Shown one piece after another: positions 45,231 through 57,118 of a stretch of 64,000 nucleotides of DNA (position 1 is its first letter; each line of letters opens with the position of its first letter). A program made the translations under genes and the position numbers. Location of the stretch: contig NC_056765.1 in NCBI RefSeq assembly GCF_018687715.1, forward strand, positions 7,676,501 through 7,740,500. The letters run 5' to 3'. This DNA is from Carya illinoinensis. Its lineage: Eukaryota; Streptophyta; Magnoliopsida; Fagales; Juglandaceae. A model generated the notes under the pieces. The model had not been told where the DNA came from. It did no database searches and saw only the letters and a program-made list of their open reading frames with translations.

Positions 45231-47840
45231 AAGAAGAAGAGCTTCTGTTTTTTGTTTGCTCTTTGAAAGAATAGGTTTGTTAGCTTTATATTTTCAAACG
45301 AAACACTGTTCCTTGCCTCTCTGTGTTCCCATGTTTATACTTTACACTTCCTGGTTCCTAGCTAGCCTACTTGTCTTAGCAAACGTTTTTAAAACAAACC
45401 AAATTATAGCCTCATTCCTCAGACATTTTATACGTACGTACAGATCGAGGCAAGGTGTTCATGCCACGTGTCAAGATGCATGCATGCCCTGCTTTACACA
45501 ATTGCTAGCCATACATACAACTCATGTACAATCATCGTTTTCATTCATGCCACCAAGCAAGACAAGATGCCCGCTTTTATGACCACCAGAGGCGGAAAGT
45601 GATCCTCTGATTATAGTATTATTTAAAATGTCCGGCTAAATAAATAGCTTTGTTTTCTTCCTGGCCAATAATTGAAACAATGGCATTATCATCCTTTAGA
45701 TCTATGGGCATGCAGTTAGGCCAATTTCTTTCCACTCAGAATTGATTTTGAATTGTTTAAAGTCTCTAAGAAGTCTTATAAAAGTGACCCTTATGGTTTC
45801 TTAAGCGGTAAAGACTTTGAGTTTGAAGGTATGCTGATCAAGTCCAAATTTTAAATCTCCTTATGTACAAACAATATTTAAAAGCTATCAGATTGGAGAA
45901 TTTTCTTTTTAAATTATTCGAGATACACTTATGAAAAACTCATTGACGATGGCCTGTACACCCACGTACAAGATTAGTTGGAATGTTGTTTCTAGATATC
46001 CGGTACTAATAAAAAAAAAGTCTTATAAAAGTAAATTTACATAATGATGTGATTTGATGTGCATGCATAGTATTAGAGTATAATAAAGTTATTTTTATTA
46101 TAAAGTAAATTTAATATATCATATAAAATTATATCAATTTATAAATTTACTTTTATAAAATTATGATCAAAATTATGATACATATACAGTTCACTTGCTG
46201 ATTCTAAACTTCTAAACTTTTAAGCATTTAATTAATTAGTTAATTTTATTTTATTAGCCATAAGAATATCCCCAGGCACAATTAATTATCTGTTCCACCT
46301 CATTCACGCACGTGCACCTTTGTACATGTCCAATGAATCTGTTCCAGTACCCTATTCTTTTTTTGTTTGGTTAAGGTAAGTGCCTGGCTACTTCCAGCTC
46401 CTACTCAGTACTCGTGCATGCATGAGGTACTAGAACATGGATGATGGATAGTCTCGTGGGGGCCATGTCTCAAATTAATCAGGGGTAGTACTGCCAAATA
46501 TGATTTTTTATAAAGACGTTCGTTTTGATCTTTGATTTTACAGAGAAATGTGCAGCGACCCCTCGTGAACAAGCCATCATGTTCGGATATTTCAGAACAA
46601 GTTTGGCTTCCCGACATACAGATCCATTTTAATTAATTTAGATATTTCCGGAAGTTTTCTTGATGATACACTGTACAGTAGTACTGTTTCTTTGTTGCCA
46701 CGCGTCCAAATTCCATGCATGTACTGATACACAGACTGCATATTCATATATGGGTCGGGTTACTAAGCCGTTCAGTTATTATCGGATGTCATTCAAGTCT
46801 TTTTTTTATATTTTATATTTTATATTTTTTAATATATTTAAAAAATAAAAAAATATATCAATATATTTAAAATTAATTTTTTAATAATTAAATAAAAAAA
46901 TAAAAAATTTACCCAAGAGTATGCTGTAGCAGTACAAGTTAGGAGCCACACTAGGTTTTTCCTTTATATATACGTTGATTCGAATATTGTACCCATGATT
47001 AGAGCATTTGCAATGGTCTCGTTATTGCCAATTGTAAGTCTAAAATAAATAAACTTAGAGACGTGAATGGCCTGCAATGACCTAGTCAAATTTCAAAAGT
47101 TTGACATAAACTGTACAGTAATTGTAAGCTGCTCGCCAATGTACCACATACAATAATTTAGATTTTTCCATTCTTAAAAAAATCTTCATAATTTCGAAAT
47201 GAAGAATTCAAACATAAGCCCACATACCACATTTTTTTTTCTTTTACCAAATATTTGGTATATAGATAATTAGTAGAAGAATTCAATTAGTTTAAGAAAA
47301 ATAAACTCAAAATTTTTTAAAAATTAAAAAGAAAAAAAAATGTGTGGTGTGTGAGCTTATGTGTAGCAAAACTCTTTTGAAATTAGCCACCAAACCATGG
47401 TGTTTTTCCAAATACTCTTTGCTAGGCAATCTTTTACCTGCAAAATTTTCTTGATTTCTTGCACTACAGAGAAGAAATTAAACAGAAGATATAATTCTTC
47501 AAGGATAAAAGTATTTGCATTCTTGAAAATTGCGATTCTTATATTTTGGATATTCCTAATTAATTATAAAAAAATATATAGCATATTGCGTTATTAAACT
47601 AGTAAAAACTCATTTAAAGATGTGCGCGCTTCTTAATTTGTGGGTAAAATGCAAGAATCAAAGTCCAATATTTCTTGGCAGCATCATGTGGTTGTTTATC
47701 TTCATAGAATATATATTTTTAAGAAATTCAACATTAAGAAAAAGGTGTAATTAACAGCAAAAAAGTTCCATATTATTTTTTTATCGCTATAATAATATAT
47801 ATCTTGTAGGAGTTACGCTACACTTAAGCTTGCACAGTAA
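45231..47840. other. 3' flank of VAL, no gene recognised
   Basis: Contains AATAAA-like signals, several RY-type motifs (GCATGCATG near 45478 and 46416, GCATGCAT near 46061), MITE blocks (46022-46162 and about 46798-46930), and short frames without recognisable domains. Confidence 0.5.
46022..46162. repeat. MITE family 2 copy
   Basis: The clearest member: it begins CTTATAAAAGTAAATTTACATAA and ends ATCAATTTATAAATTTACTTTTATAA, an obvious terminal inverted repeat. An RY motif lies inside. Confidence 0.65.
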
Positions 47841-47843
47841 CTT

Positions 47844-47865
47844 ACACCACACTCTGCCGATATGG
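47844..47865. repeat. Candidate left terminal inverted repeat of element B
   Basis: ACACCACACTCTGCCGATATGG pairs with the reverse complement of 56743-56763 at about 17 of 22 positions, including 11 in a row at the outer side. No target duplication was found on either side. Confidence 0.5.
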
Positions 47866-47954
47866 ATTTTTTTTTAAATGCTACAGTAAAATGTTGTCGT
47901 TTTACCCAGGTAAGATAAAATGAACGTAATCCTCCCAAATCTTCGAATTTGCAT

Positions 47955-48348
47955 GCTCCCTCCAACGCGTCATCCCTCCCGCTCGCCGAATCCAAAATCG
48001 TCTGCCGTCTCAAGTTGATCGTACCGACTGCAGTCTGGTCTGCCGACTGCCGTCCGGTCTGCCAACTGTCGTCTGGTCTGCCGTCTATCATCTACTGGTT
48101 GAGCTCGAGGTCCCTCCAACACTTCGCCCCTCCCAGTTGCCCAATCCAAAATCGTTTGCCGTCTCAAGTTGATCGTACCAGCTGTCGTCTGGTCTATCGT
48201 CTACCATCTACTGGCTGAGCTCGAGGTCCCTCCAACGCGTCGCCCCTCCCGGTCACCCAACCCAAAATCGTCTGTCATCTCAAGTTGATCGTACCGGCTG
48301 CCGTCTGGTTTGCTGGCTATTGTCTGGTCTGCCGTCTACTGGCTGCGC
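47955..48348. repeat. GC-rich tandem repeats at the FAR1 end of element B
   Basis: Three units of about 149, 116 and 129 bp, each starting around (CTCGAGGT)CCCTCCAAC and containing CAAAATCGT, CTCAAGTTGATCGTACC and several GTCTGGTCTGCC-type 12-mers. Length differences come from the number of the 12-mers. Confidence 0.88.
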
Positions 48349-49148
48349 TCGAGGTCACCGATTTTGTGAGTTAACTATGCTAGCTGGTCGTGTCGTGTTT
48401 AACCATCCTCAACTGGGTTTGGTTTCTGATGGATTCTGATGATGGTTGATAGGAAGAGTGTAGTGCTGTGTAAACTGCCGGTGATTGTGGTGGTGGATTT
48501 TTTATTGGAGAGTATTTTTTAGTGTTGTGTAATTTTTTTTCTCCTGGATTCCGAGAGTGATTTACTTCCATTTGGGTGTTCCTTAAATTTGCTATATTAT
48601 CAACTCAAAACTAAACTAAGACAAAAGTAATATGGCTATCAATTTTGATTAAGCTTGAGATTGTGGTGTGAGATTATGGAGTGGATTCTGATAATTTTGC
48701 ATGAATTCTGCAACGTGTTATAATATGTTGATTGTGGGGTCAGATTATGGCTTGAATTTTTTTGATATATGGCTTGAATTATGTTGATTCAAGTTTCATA
48801 TTGTAATATTATGGCTAAGATTGTGGTGTAATATGGCTTAATTAGTTATAAAAATTAATGCTCTGAAGGCAATTTGAGAAATTTAGCCAAGAGTATGTAA
48901 TGCTAAAAGCCAAAAATCAAACAAAAAATAAAAAATACATATCTAAAGTTGCACTTTGCAACTTGTAAAATAAATTACTAAATTCTAATCATTGTAGACC
49001 TAACTAATTAATGTTTAGGACTTCACATTACTATGAAATATTTATTCTAACTGTATGTGGAGCTGCGTTTTTGTGATGCATGTATTAATTAGTTATTCTA
49101 ATTTATTTCTTGTAATGTTGATATAAAAATTGAAGTTGTTAATACGTT

Positions 49149-52100
49149 ATGGATAAAGAAGAAGATAAAAGGCCACCTAGGCCTTCTACACCAATTCCAC
49201 CAACTCAGGTATGATACATTGGTCATTTATAAAAGAAATGTGTCTTGATTCCAACTAGTTAATGTATTTTTATTTGTATATTGTAGGGATATTATGATCC
49301 AGGAAGTACTTACTACCCACCATTTATAATGCATTCAAATGCATTTCTGAATTCATACACATATGCATGGGGTAGCCAGGTAATGCGAAGGGGTCAGGCC
49401 ATCTGCAACAAATAGTCCAAGTACATAGCTTTCTAAACTTTTCGATTTTACTCATTTGTTGTTTATTACCTGTTATAACCCTGTGTCTAATTACAATCTC
49501 CACCAAGGCCACCTTTTCCAACATTGTTCATCTATCCTCTATCTAGTAATGCAGAGGAGTCGGGCCATGTTCAACCAACGAGCCAGGTACTTCCTTTATT
49601 TTCCTGAATTTTTGTACTTGAATATGTGCATTGTTACCAATTCTAACATCGGGCCTGATATAATCCCCCACCAATGCCATATTTTCCAACAACATTCATC
49701 TACCCTCCCTCGACTAATGCAGAGGGTTCGGGTCTTGTTCAACAAACGATCCAGTAGATTCTTGTCTAACCTTTTGATCTTTTTTTCTTAAGCTGTTTAT
49801 TATGGCTTCTAACATCAAAAAAGTTTATTACAGCCCCCACCAATGCCACCTCCTCCAACAATGTTCATCTATCTTCCGTCGATAAATGCGGAAAAGGCGG
49901 GCCTTGTTCAAGAAACAAACCAGGTTAGAAATTTTTGTGATGTATTTTTTCTTTTTACTGACATTGTTACCCTTTTTAATATCATGCTTGATTACAACCC
50001 CACCAATGCCACCTCATCCAACAACGTTCATTTACCCTCCGTCGACTAATGCAAAGAAGTCGGGCCATGTTCAAGCAACGAACTAGGTTAGAAATTGCTT
50101 TCCAATTTTTTTGTTTCAATACATTTTTTTTTTTGGTCTTACATTATTACCCATTCTAACACTGTAATTGATTACAGCCTCCACCAATGCCACCTCTTCC
50201 AACAACGTTCATCTACTCTACGTCAACCAATGCGGAGAAGTCAGTTCATGATCAACCTACGAACCAGGTTCGAACTTTCTTTCCATTTATTTTAGTTTTG
50301 TTTTTTTTTTCCTTACGTTGTTACCGATGCTAATACCATGCTTGATTACAGCACCCACCAATGCCACATCTTCCAACTAATCCGGATGAGTCATGCCATG
50401 TGCAACAACCCAGCCAGGTAAATACATTCCTTTTATTTTTTTTGCAAAAGGTTGCATTGTTACCTGTTTGAATACACCATACATGATTCTAGCCTCCACC
50501 AATAACACAACCTCCATCGAGTGCTGGAGAGGAGTTGAGAAGCTTTGAAAATTCTTCAACTACTCCATCGACTAATGCGACATTTATATCTAAAAGTGAA
50601 ACTACTGTTGGAGGTACATCTCTTTTTTCTGAAGAGAATGAAGAAGCTGAGGATATAAATGAAGAAATTTCTAATAACCAACGAGTTGAGGAGGAGCCCA
50701 AACCTAGTATGCAGTTTCCCACTGATAATGAGCTTATGGCCTATCATAAGAGATATGCCAAGCAACAAGGTTTTGGTGTTATAACACAACGGACGAAGAG
50801 AGAGGCAGATGGGAGAGTGAGGTATTTGACGATTGGGTGTGCGCGAGGTGGCAAGTACCAACCTAGCCATAGTAATATCTCAAGGCCGTGTTCAACTATT
50901 AAAACAGATTGTAAATGAAGGATAAATGCTCACTTGGTGAGGGGTACTTGGGAGCTGACCAGTGTTGAACTTGCTCATAATCATAGCACTGTCAGCCCAC
51001 AAAAGTCTAGATTCTTTAGATTGCACAAAAATCTAGACGAATACAGTCAGAGGATGCTTGATTTGAACGACAGAGCTGGTATTCATATGAACAAGAATTT
51101 TAGGGCACTTGTTGTTGATGCAGGGGGTTTGAGAATCTTGATTTTCAAGAAAAAGACTACTGAAATTTTATTGACAAAGCCAGAAAATTAAGGTTGGGCA
51201 AAGGAGGTGGCGAAGTACTTACTGAGTACTTCAAGAGGATGAGGTCGCAGGATGATGGTTTTGTTTATATGATTGATGTGGATGAGGAGTTGAGTCTGAG
51301 AAATGTATTTTGGGCTGATGCACGTAGTCGAGCAACATATGAGTATTTTGGCGATGTTGTTACCTTTGATACGACATATCTAACAAATAGATACGGTATG
51401 TCGTTTGCTCCGTTTGTTGGTGTAAATTATAATAGGCAGCCTATACTGTTAGGGGCTGGGTTGCTTTCAAGTGAGGACACAAGTACTTTTTTCTGGTTAT
51501 TTCAAGCATGGTTGGAGTGCATGGATGGTCGGGCTCCAAAAGTAATCATTATAGACTAAGACTGAGCAATAAAGAGTGCTATTGCTCTTGTATTCCCAGA
51601 CACTCACCATAGATATTGTTTATGGCATATAATGTGAAAGTTGCCTGAAAAATTGGGATCTCACGTTGCCTTCAATTTTGGGTTGAAGACTTCCATCTAG
51701 AGTGCCCTATATGATTCACAAACATGCGCAAAATTTGAAATGAAGTGGGGGCAACTTATTGAGAAGTATGAACTTAGTGATAGTGCATGGCTACAAGGGT
51801 TGTACAATGAGAGGTCGTTCTGGGTACTGGCATACCTTAAGGGAGTATTTTGGGCTGGCATGAGCACAACTCAGAGGTCAGAAAGTATGAACGCTTTCTT
51901 CAATGGGTTTGTGCATTCTGGTACGTCATTAAAAGAATTTGTCGACCAGTTTGACAATGCTCTCAGGAAGAAGGTGGAGCTCGAGATGATAGCTGATTTC
52001 AACTCCTCAAACCAAACCATCCCATGTTCATCCACATTCCGCATTGAGAAGCAGTTTCAAGCGGTACATACGAGTGCAAAATTTAAAGAGGTCCAAAAAG

Positions 52101-53079
52101 AGGTGTGGGGAATGATTTTATGTAACTGCATACTCATCAGCAAGGAGGGTTGCATTTCCACCTACGATGTTTTGGATGAAATTACCACTAATTATGACCA
52201 TGTCAAGAGCGTCAAGTACACTATTTACTTTAACGAGGAGGAGGTTGATGTCAAATGCACATGTGCATTGTTCGAGATGAGAGGGATCTTGTGTAGGCAT
52301 GCATTGAACATTTGTCAGATGAATAAGATTCATGTATTGCCGGATAAGTACATTTTGGATTGATGGAGGAAGTATTTAAAGATAAGATATATGGTGGTAA
52401 AATGTAGCTACGATGACTTGCGATCGAATGCGGACTCACAGAGGTATGAGTTCGTGGTTAAACGATGTCTAAAATTAGCTACCCATGTTTGCACTACTGA
52501 TGACCATGTTACTGCATTCGTGAGCCACATGGATGAGTTTGAGAATAAATTTAAAGGATTAACACTTAAGTCCAGTTCAAGTAAGATAAAAGAGACTATA
52601 GTGGCAGACAAGAGTAAGAAAATCTTAAGCCTGCATGTTGTTCGAGGGAAAGGGATGCCACTAACGAAAAGGAAAGTTCCACCTGTGAAGAAGGCAGCAA
52701 GAAAGCGAAAGAAGTAACCGGTAATAAATTATATATAATGTTAATACTTTTTTTTCTTCTGATTGAAAGTATATTTATTTCTAATGGATATGTATTTTTT
52801 TTATTTGAAATTTATTTAGACGAAGAGAAAAATATTTAATGATGCATCACAGGAAGGCGAGGTATCAGAAGCTCCAGAAACTGATCAGGTAGTACATTTT
52901 GGGCTGACGCATTAGTTCTATATTGCCTATGCCGCGCTTGATCATTTTTTCCTAATGGGTGTGTATTTCTTTATTTTCCATTTCTTTAGGTACTTAGTGC
53001 AACCAAGGTTGATTTTATTATTCTAACACAGTACAGTACTTTCACACACCCAACGGCATTAGACAATGAGGAGAAGTGA
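49149..53079 (+). pseudogene. FAR1/FHY3-type MULE transposase gene with exon array (element B)
   Basis: Exons: 49149-49208; 49287-49379; repeated Pro-rich exons at 49497-49586, 49665-49754, 49834-49923, 49997-50086, 50178-50267 and 50352-50417; main exon 50493-52720; then 52820-52888 and 52990-53079 (ends TALDNEEK). The main exon holds the FAR1 zinc finger (YAKQQGFGVITQRTKREADG), MULE core (TFDTTYLTNRYG, TTQRSESMN) and SWIM finger (CTCALFEMRGILCRHA). Damage: stops at 50916, 51557, 51563, 51635, 51698, 52361 and 52715; a Trp-to-TGA near 51157; and a one-base loss in a T run near 51128 that shifts the frame. Most stops fit CGA-to-TGA or CAA-to-TAA decay. It converges with the GRF gene at 54474-53988, 909 bp between stops. 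A silenced transposase gene is the best reading. Confidence 0.8.
49383..50417 (+). repeat. Tandem array of Pro-rich 90-nt exons
   Basis: Exon starts at 49497, 49665, 49834, 49997, 50178, 50352 and 50493 are spaced 141-181 bp. Each full exon is 90 nt, phase 0, encoding about PPPMPPxPTTFIYPPS then TNAEKSGHVQ-like residues and ending in Gln. A stump of an older unit (AATGCGAAGGGGTCAGGCC...) lies at 49383-49422. Some units have lost splice sites: acceptor AG is AA before 49497 and 49997 and lost at 49665; the donor is lost after 49754; the unit ending 50086 ends in TAG. Confidence 0.85.
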
Positions 53080-53406
53080 GGTTTTCGTTGCAAGCAAGTG
53101 CATGGATGAGGGGAGTTTCGTTATGTATTTTGACAACAATTTCAAGATGTGATGTAATTTTTACTAAAAATTTTGTTTAGATAATGGTTATCTAAACTTT
53201 GGGAGGTTGTGATGTAATTTTGTTAGTAAATTTTTTGATAGGGGGTGAAATGTAATGTAAATTTTTTATTTTTTGCGCTAACGGGGTAATGTTTTGGCAT
53301 GAAGGAGGTGTGATGTATTTTAGAGAATTTTGGGTGGTGTAATGTATGTCAACTATTATTTTGGATGTTTATACTTACCCATGGCTTGGAGAAATTTATA
53401 TATTGA

Positions 53407-53655
53407 AGATATGTTGTTGTGATTTATTTGTTATATCAGGTTGTTTGTTGTGAGAGCAATGATTATTTGGTTCAAAGATATGTGGTTGTGATTTATTTGT
53501 TATATCAGTTTGTTTGTTGTGAGAGCAATGATTATTTTGGTTCAAAGATATGTGGTTGTCATTTATTTGTTATATCAGGTTGTTTGTTGTGAGAGCAATG
53601 ATTATTTTGGTTCAAATATATGCTATTGTGATTTATTTGTTATATCAGGTTGTTT
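53407..53655. repeat. ~70-bp tandem repeat, four units
   Basis: TTATATCAG occurs at 53431, 53500, 53570 and 53640 (spacing 69, 70, 70) within units containing GAGAGCAATGATTATTT. It lies between the convergent FAR1 and GRF genes, the same relative place as the 90-bp repeat of element A. Confidence 0.9.
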
Positions 53656-53987
53656 CTAAACTAGGTGTTTGCCAGTAAAGTACCATGTACAGGTGAATAT
53701 CTTGCATGTCCAACATCCAATAACCATATATTTTACATACTAAAAGTTTACAACTAATTAATCCCAAAATACATTGGGTGATGTTCAACATCCAGGATCG
53801 ATCCCAAGATATCGATCGATCCATATCTTACATATCAAAATGATCTCAATCTAATACCCGTTTGAGATCTCTATTAACAACCAAAAGTTTACAACTAATT
53901 AATCCGAACTATCCTTTTATACAATTAACTTGGACTTCAATACATTTATGGTCCAAGCCAACCAAAAATTATTACAATCGAGATTAC

Positions 53988-54474
53988 TCAATACATATAC
54001 AAAGATATGCGTGCACATCTATTCTGTAAGACCATGAGCAGAATTTTCTCATCTTGCTTGTCAAGCACACGCTCTTTCTCAATCAGTTTATCTTTTTTTT
54101 TTTTTTTTTGAACTTTATAATTGAGCAACAATACATCATCCTCCCTTTTCCAAACTGCATTATCTCTTGTACGAGTTTTCTCCTCTAGGAGTTGAAATAT
54201 ATATGCCCATATGAAGAATTGGTAGTTTGCTTCTCCCTGTAGTACAAAAGGTCAAATTGACAAATGAAAGTATGACATATTAAAAAGCAATACACAAATG
54301 AGGTTAAAAAAGTAGATGTTTTACATTGTTGTACTTGTACTTCGGACATATGTAAAATTTTTTTCTAGGATTTTTGTTAGTTTGGGATGTCTTTAATGGG
54401 GCTTTTAAGCCACACCAACATGTTGGTGATTCCAAATCATCATCAACTACACATGATGATGCGCTCGATGCCAT
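53988..54474 (-). CDS. GRF-type zinc finger / coiled-coil protein gene (element B)
   Basis: Two exons, 54474-54325 and 54236-53988, with an 88-nt GT-AG intron in phase 0, give an open frame of 132 residues. This is the same intron position and phase as the element A gene. Exon 1 carries CWC and YICPKYK of the GRF finger; exon 2 begins GEANYQFFIWA, so the conserved FFxW is kept but the fourth zinc Cys is Tyr. A Lys-rich stretch (17 A in a row, still in frame) and a short charged helix follow. It lacks the hydrophobic tail of the element A protein. An AG acceptor lies 7 bases before the ATG, and a GTAAGT donor at 56387-56382 could begin the matching 5' UTR intron. The function is unknown; it may be an accessory gene of the element. 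Confidence 0.65.
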
Positions 54475-56742
54475 AGGTGATCTATCTCAAATTAGTGCAC
54501 ACAAATGTTAAACCAGTTCATGAAAGTAAGTAGAATGACCATAACACTGTGTTCATGCAGAATAATTGCGAGAAAGCAATAACCGGGTAGTTACATTCTA
54601 TGTCACAGCTTTATAAATCATAGCTTTATATCCCTAAGTACCAGTTACATTCCTAAGTAGTCATTGCAAAAAAAAAAAAAATGAAAGAAGAAGATTGAAT
54701 TTATATCAACAAAGCCAATTGTGCTCATATTCCAACCGCATACAAGATTTTTTTATATCAAGAAAGCCAACTGTATGCAATAGTAGCCACAAAATCTAAA
54801 AATTCAAACAAAAAAAATACCTTCACTTTAAGGTTGGAAAAGCAAAGGTCCATGGAGGTCCAGAAGAACAGAGCCAAAATGTTGGATACCAAAATATGGG
54901 TATTGATTATGTTGTTCTAACAGGAATAAATGACTGATTAAAAACTGATTGGTTTGAGCTCTAGCATGAAAATGGAAATAATGGGGTTTTGATTATCAGA
55001 ATTTTTTTTTTCAATTTCTTTGTCTGTTTTGCTTGGATTACTATCCTTTTTTCAAATTATGTCAATTTATATGATATGGAGCTTTGTCTTTGGGTTTTCA
55101 TATAGGATGATAAAACGGTTTTAAACTTTTACATATAGAGCTTCGGTTCCTCTTCCTCTTTATTTTGATAATTAAGTTTTTGTCTTCATTACTAACTTTC
55201 ATTTCCATTCTGGTCGTAGAATGATGATTTTCTGGTTCACCACATGTAGGAGGGAGGGGTAAGTGGGGAAGAAGAAGAAGGGTGAAAAGGAACTGTCATT
55301 AAACCAGTCCCATACTAGGTTAGTGTTGGTGCACATGGGTGCACCATTTTGCCTGCAACAAGAATTTCCCAAAAAACCTTCCTCACTTTTTAAAATAAAG
55401 GCCCAGTCAAAAAATTAAATGATTCCCTGAAAAATCATACGAAATTATTTGTTTCACATATCTAAACTTTATGGGCTATCTACTAAGGATAAACTAGGAT
55501 TCAGAGCAAAATATATGAATATTTTACGTTTGTAGCAAACTAGTACTCTTAAGTTAGTTAGTGTTGCCAACACCACTAACTAAGATTCAAAGTAAACTAG
55601 GATACATAAACTAACTAATATATGGAATCGCCAATTTGTTAGTGAATAAATATCATTATTACTCGTGGGAACTTAAGAGCCAGCAATAGATTAGTGCTCT
55701 GGCACTAATGAAAACATTCAAGTGGAAACACTTTATAAGATAAACTACCACTTGGGGATAACAATAAACCTTCGACCAAGAGCTTTAGTTATCAAATCTA
55801 AGGAAAAACATGTAAAGAAAAGCAATAAATACAAGAAAGTAACGTAAACAAATACAAGAAAGTAACGTAAAGCTGGAAGTTGAAAAACATTAGGAAAAAA
55901 TGTTCAATCCTTTAATATGAGAAAGACCAAAATTCATAAATAAAATCTGCTTTGCATATGTGAGAATGAGAAACAAAAATCCATAAAGTATTAATAGATT
56001 CAATATGCTTTCATGTTCAACAAATTCCATGCTACGGAAAGTACCCAGAAAAATGTATTTGGGACAAATTCCAAATGCTTTCGAAGGTTGAGAAATTCCA
56101 TACACTTCTCTCCTACGGTTACCAAACCAAAACATAGATAGTGATTGCCACAACCATAGACACACACAATGTCCATTTCGCTCAATATTTCCATCAAACA
56201 GTTGGTGGGCAGAACCAAAAAACTTAGTTACATTCAATAAACGATTAAGAGAAAATAACTTCCATACATAAAATATTAAACAACAGAAACCCCATCTCAA
56301 TGTCTCTCTTCTACCCAGAAAACCCAACTTAAACACAGATTTTATGTAATGGGTAACCAAAGAGATTGAGGCTGTGCGAAAACTTACCGTGATGTAGGGT
56401 TTTGGAGATGAGCTAAACACGCACGCACGTACGTATGTCTTCGAATCAGAGATTTCAGACACAGCTTTAGAGAGAGAGACGGCTATGAAACTGAGAGAGT
56501 GAGAGAGGGAGAGCGGGCTATGGAAGTGAGAGGGGGAGAGAGGGCTCGAGGCTCATACGAGAGAGGGGCGGCTTCCCTGTGTGTAGGAGAAGAGATGGAG
56601 AAGGGGCAATGGAAGTGAGATCGGGATAGAGGTAGACGGAGGGCTCGAGCAGGAAGGACCAAAATTTTTGATTTTGTGTGTGTAGACGAAGTGGAGTGGG
56701 TCACTGATCTGAAACCGTGATGTGGCGACCAAATTGGGTTCG
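54475..56742. other. Upstream region of the element B GRF gene
   Basis: Mostly A/T-rich, with a GA-rich leader-like segment at 56465-56660. A minus-strand frame of 190 residues at 56462-55890 runs through a strong GTAAGT donor at 56387, so it is more likely a leader exon plus intron than a protein gene. Confidence 0.4.
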
Positions 56743-56753
56743 CCACATCACGG
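56715..56753. repeat. Perfect 14-bp inverted repeat at the end of element B
   Basis: CCGTGATGTGGCGA (56715-56728) and TCGCCACATCACGG (56740-56753) flank an 11-nt loop. It lies directly inside the candidate right terminal repeat, so the end could form a hairpin. Confidence 0.9.
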
Positions 56754-56763
56754 AGTGTGGTGT
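56743..56763. repeat. Candidate right terminal inverted repeat of element B
   Basis: CCACATCACGGAGTGTGGTGT, paired with 47844-47865. It ends 356 bp from the P450 relic stop codon. Confidence 0.5.
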
Positions 56764-57118
56764 GAAAATATTGGAAGACGATTAGAATTTCTCATATTGT
56801 AGTCCTTATCTTTGTAATATTAAAGCAACTTGGATGGACAAGATTGATCGCATATATATATATATATATAATAAAGCAGGGTCCTTAATAGGTCAATATT
56901 GCCTTGCACAAAGCTCGATCTTAAAGCTCACAGTAGTAGTTGTACAGCTACATAGACTCACAACCTTGCGCAAGTGCTACCTCATGTAAATGAAAGACCC
57001 CCTGCCATCTCGAAATGATCTTTTGTTTTACCCATAAGGAAAAAAGAAAAAAAAATACACAAAATGCAAGTACACAAGTAAGAAGTGCATGATCAGGCCG
57101 GAAAGACAAAGACTTCAT

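Noticed and set aside
49324..50086. Separate small genes on both strands over the exon array
   Set aside because: The plus-strand frames are fragments of the repeated FAR1 exons plus their introns; the minus-strand ones are shadows.
55890..56462. 190-residue minus-strand frame
   Set aside because: It crosses a strong GTAAGT donor, has no recognisable domain, and better fits a leader exon plus intron of the GRF gene.
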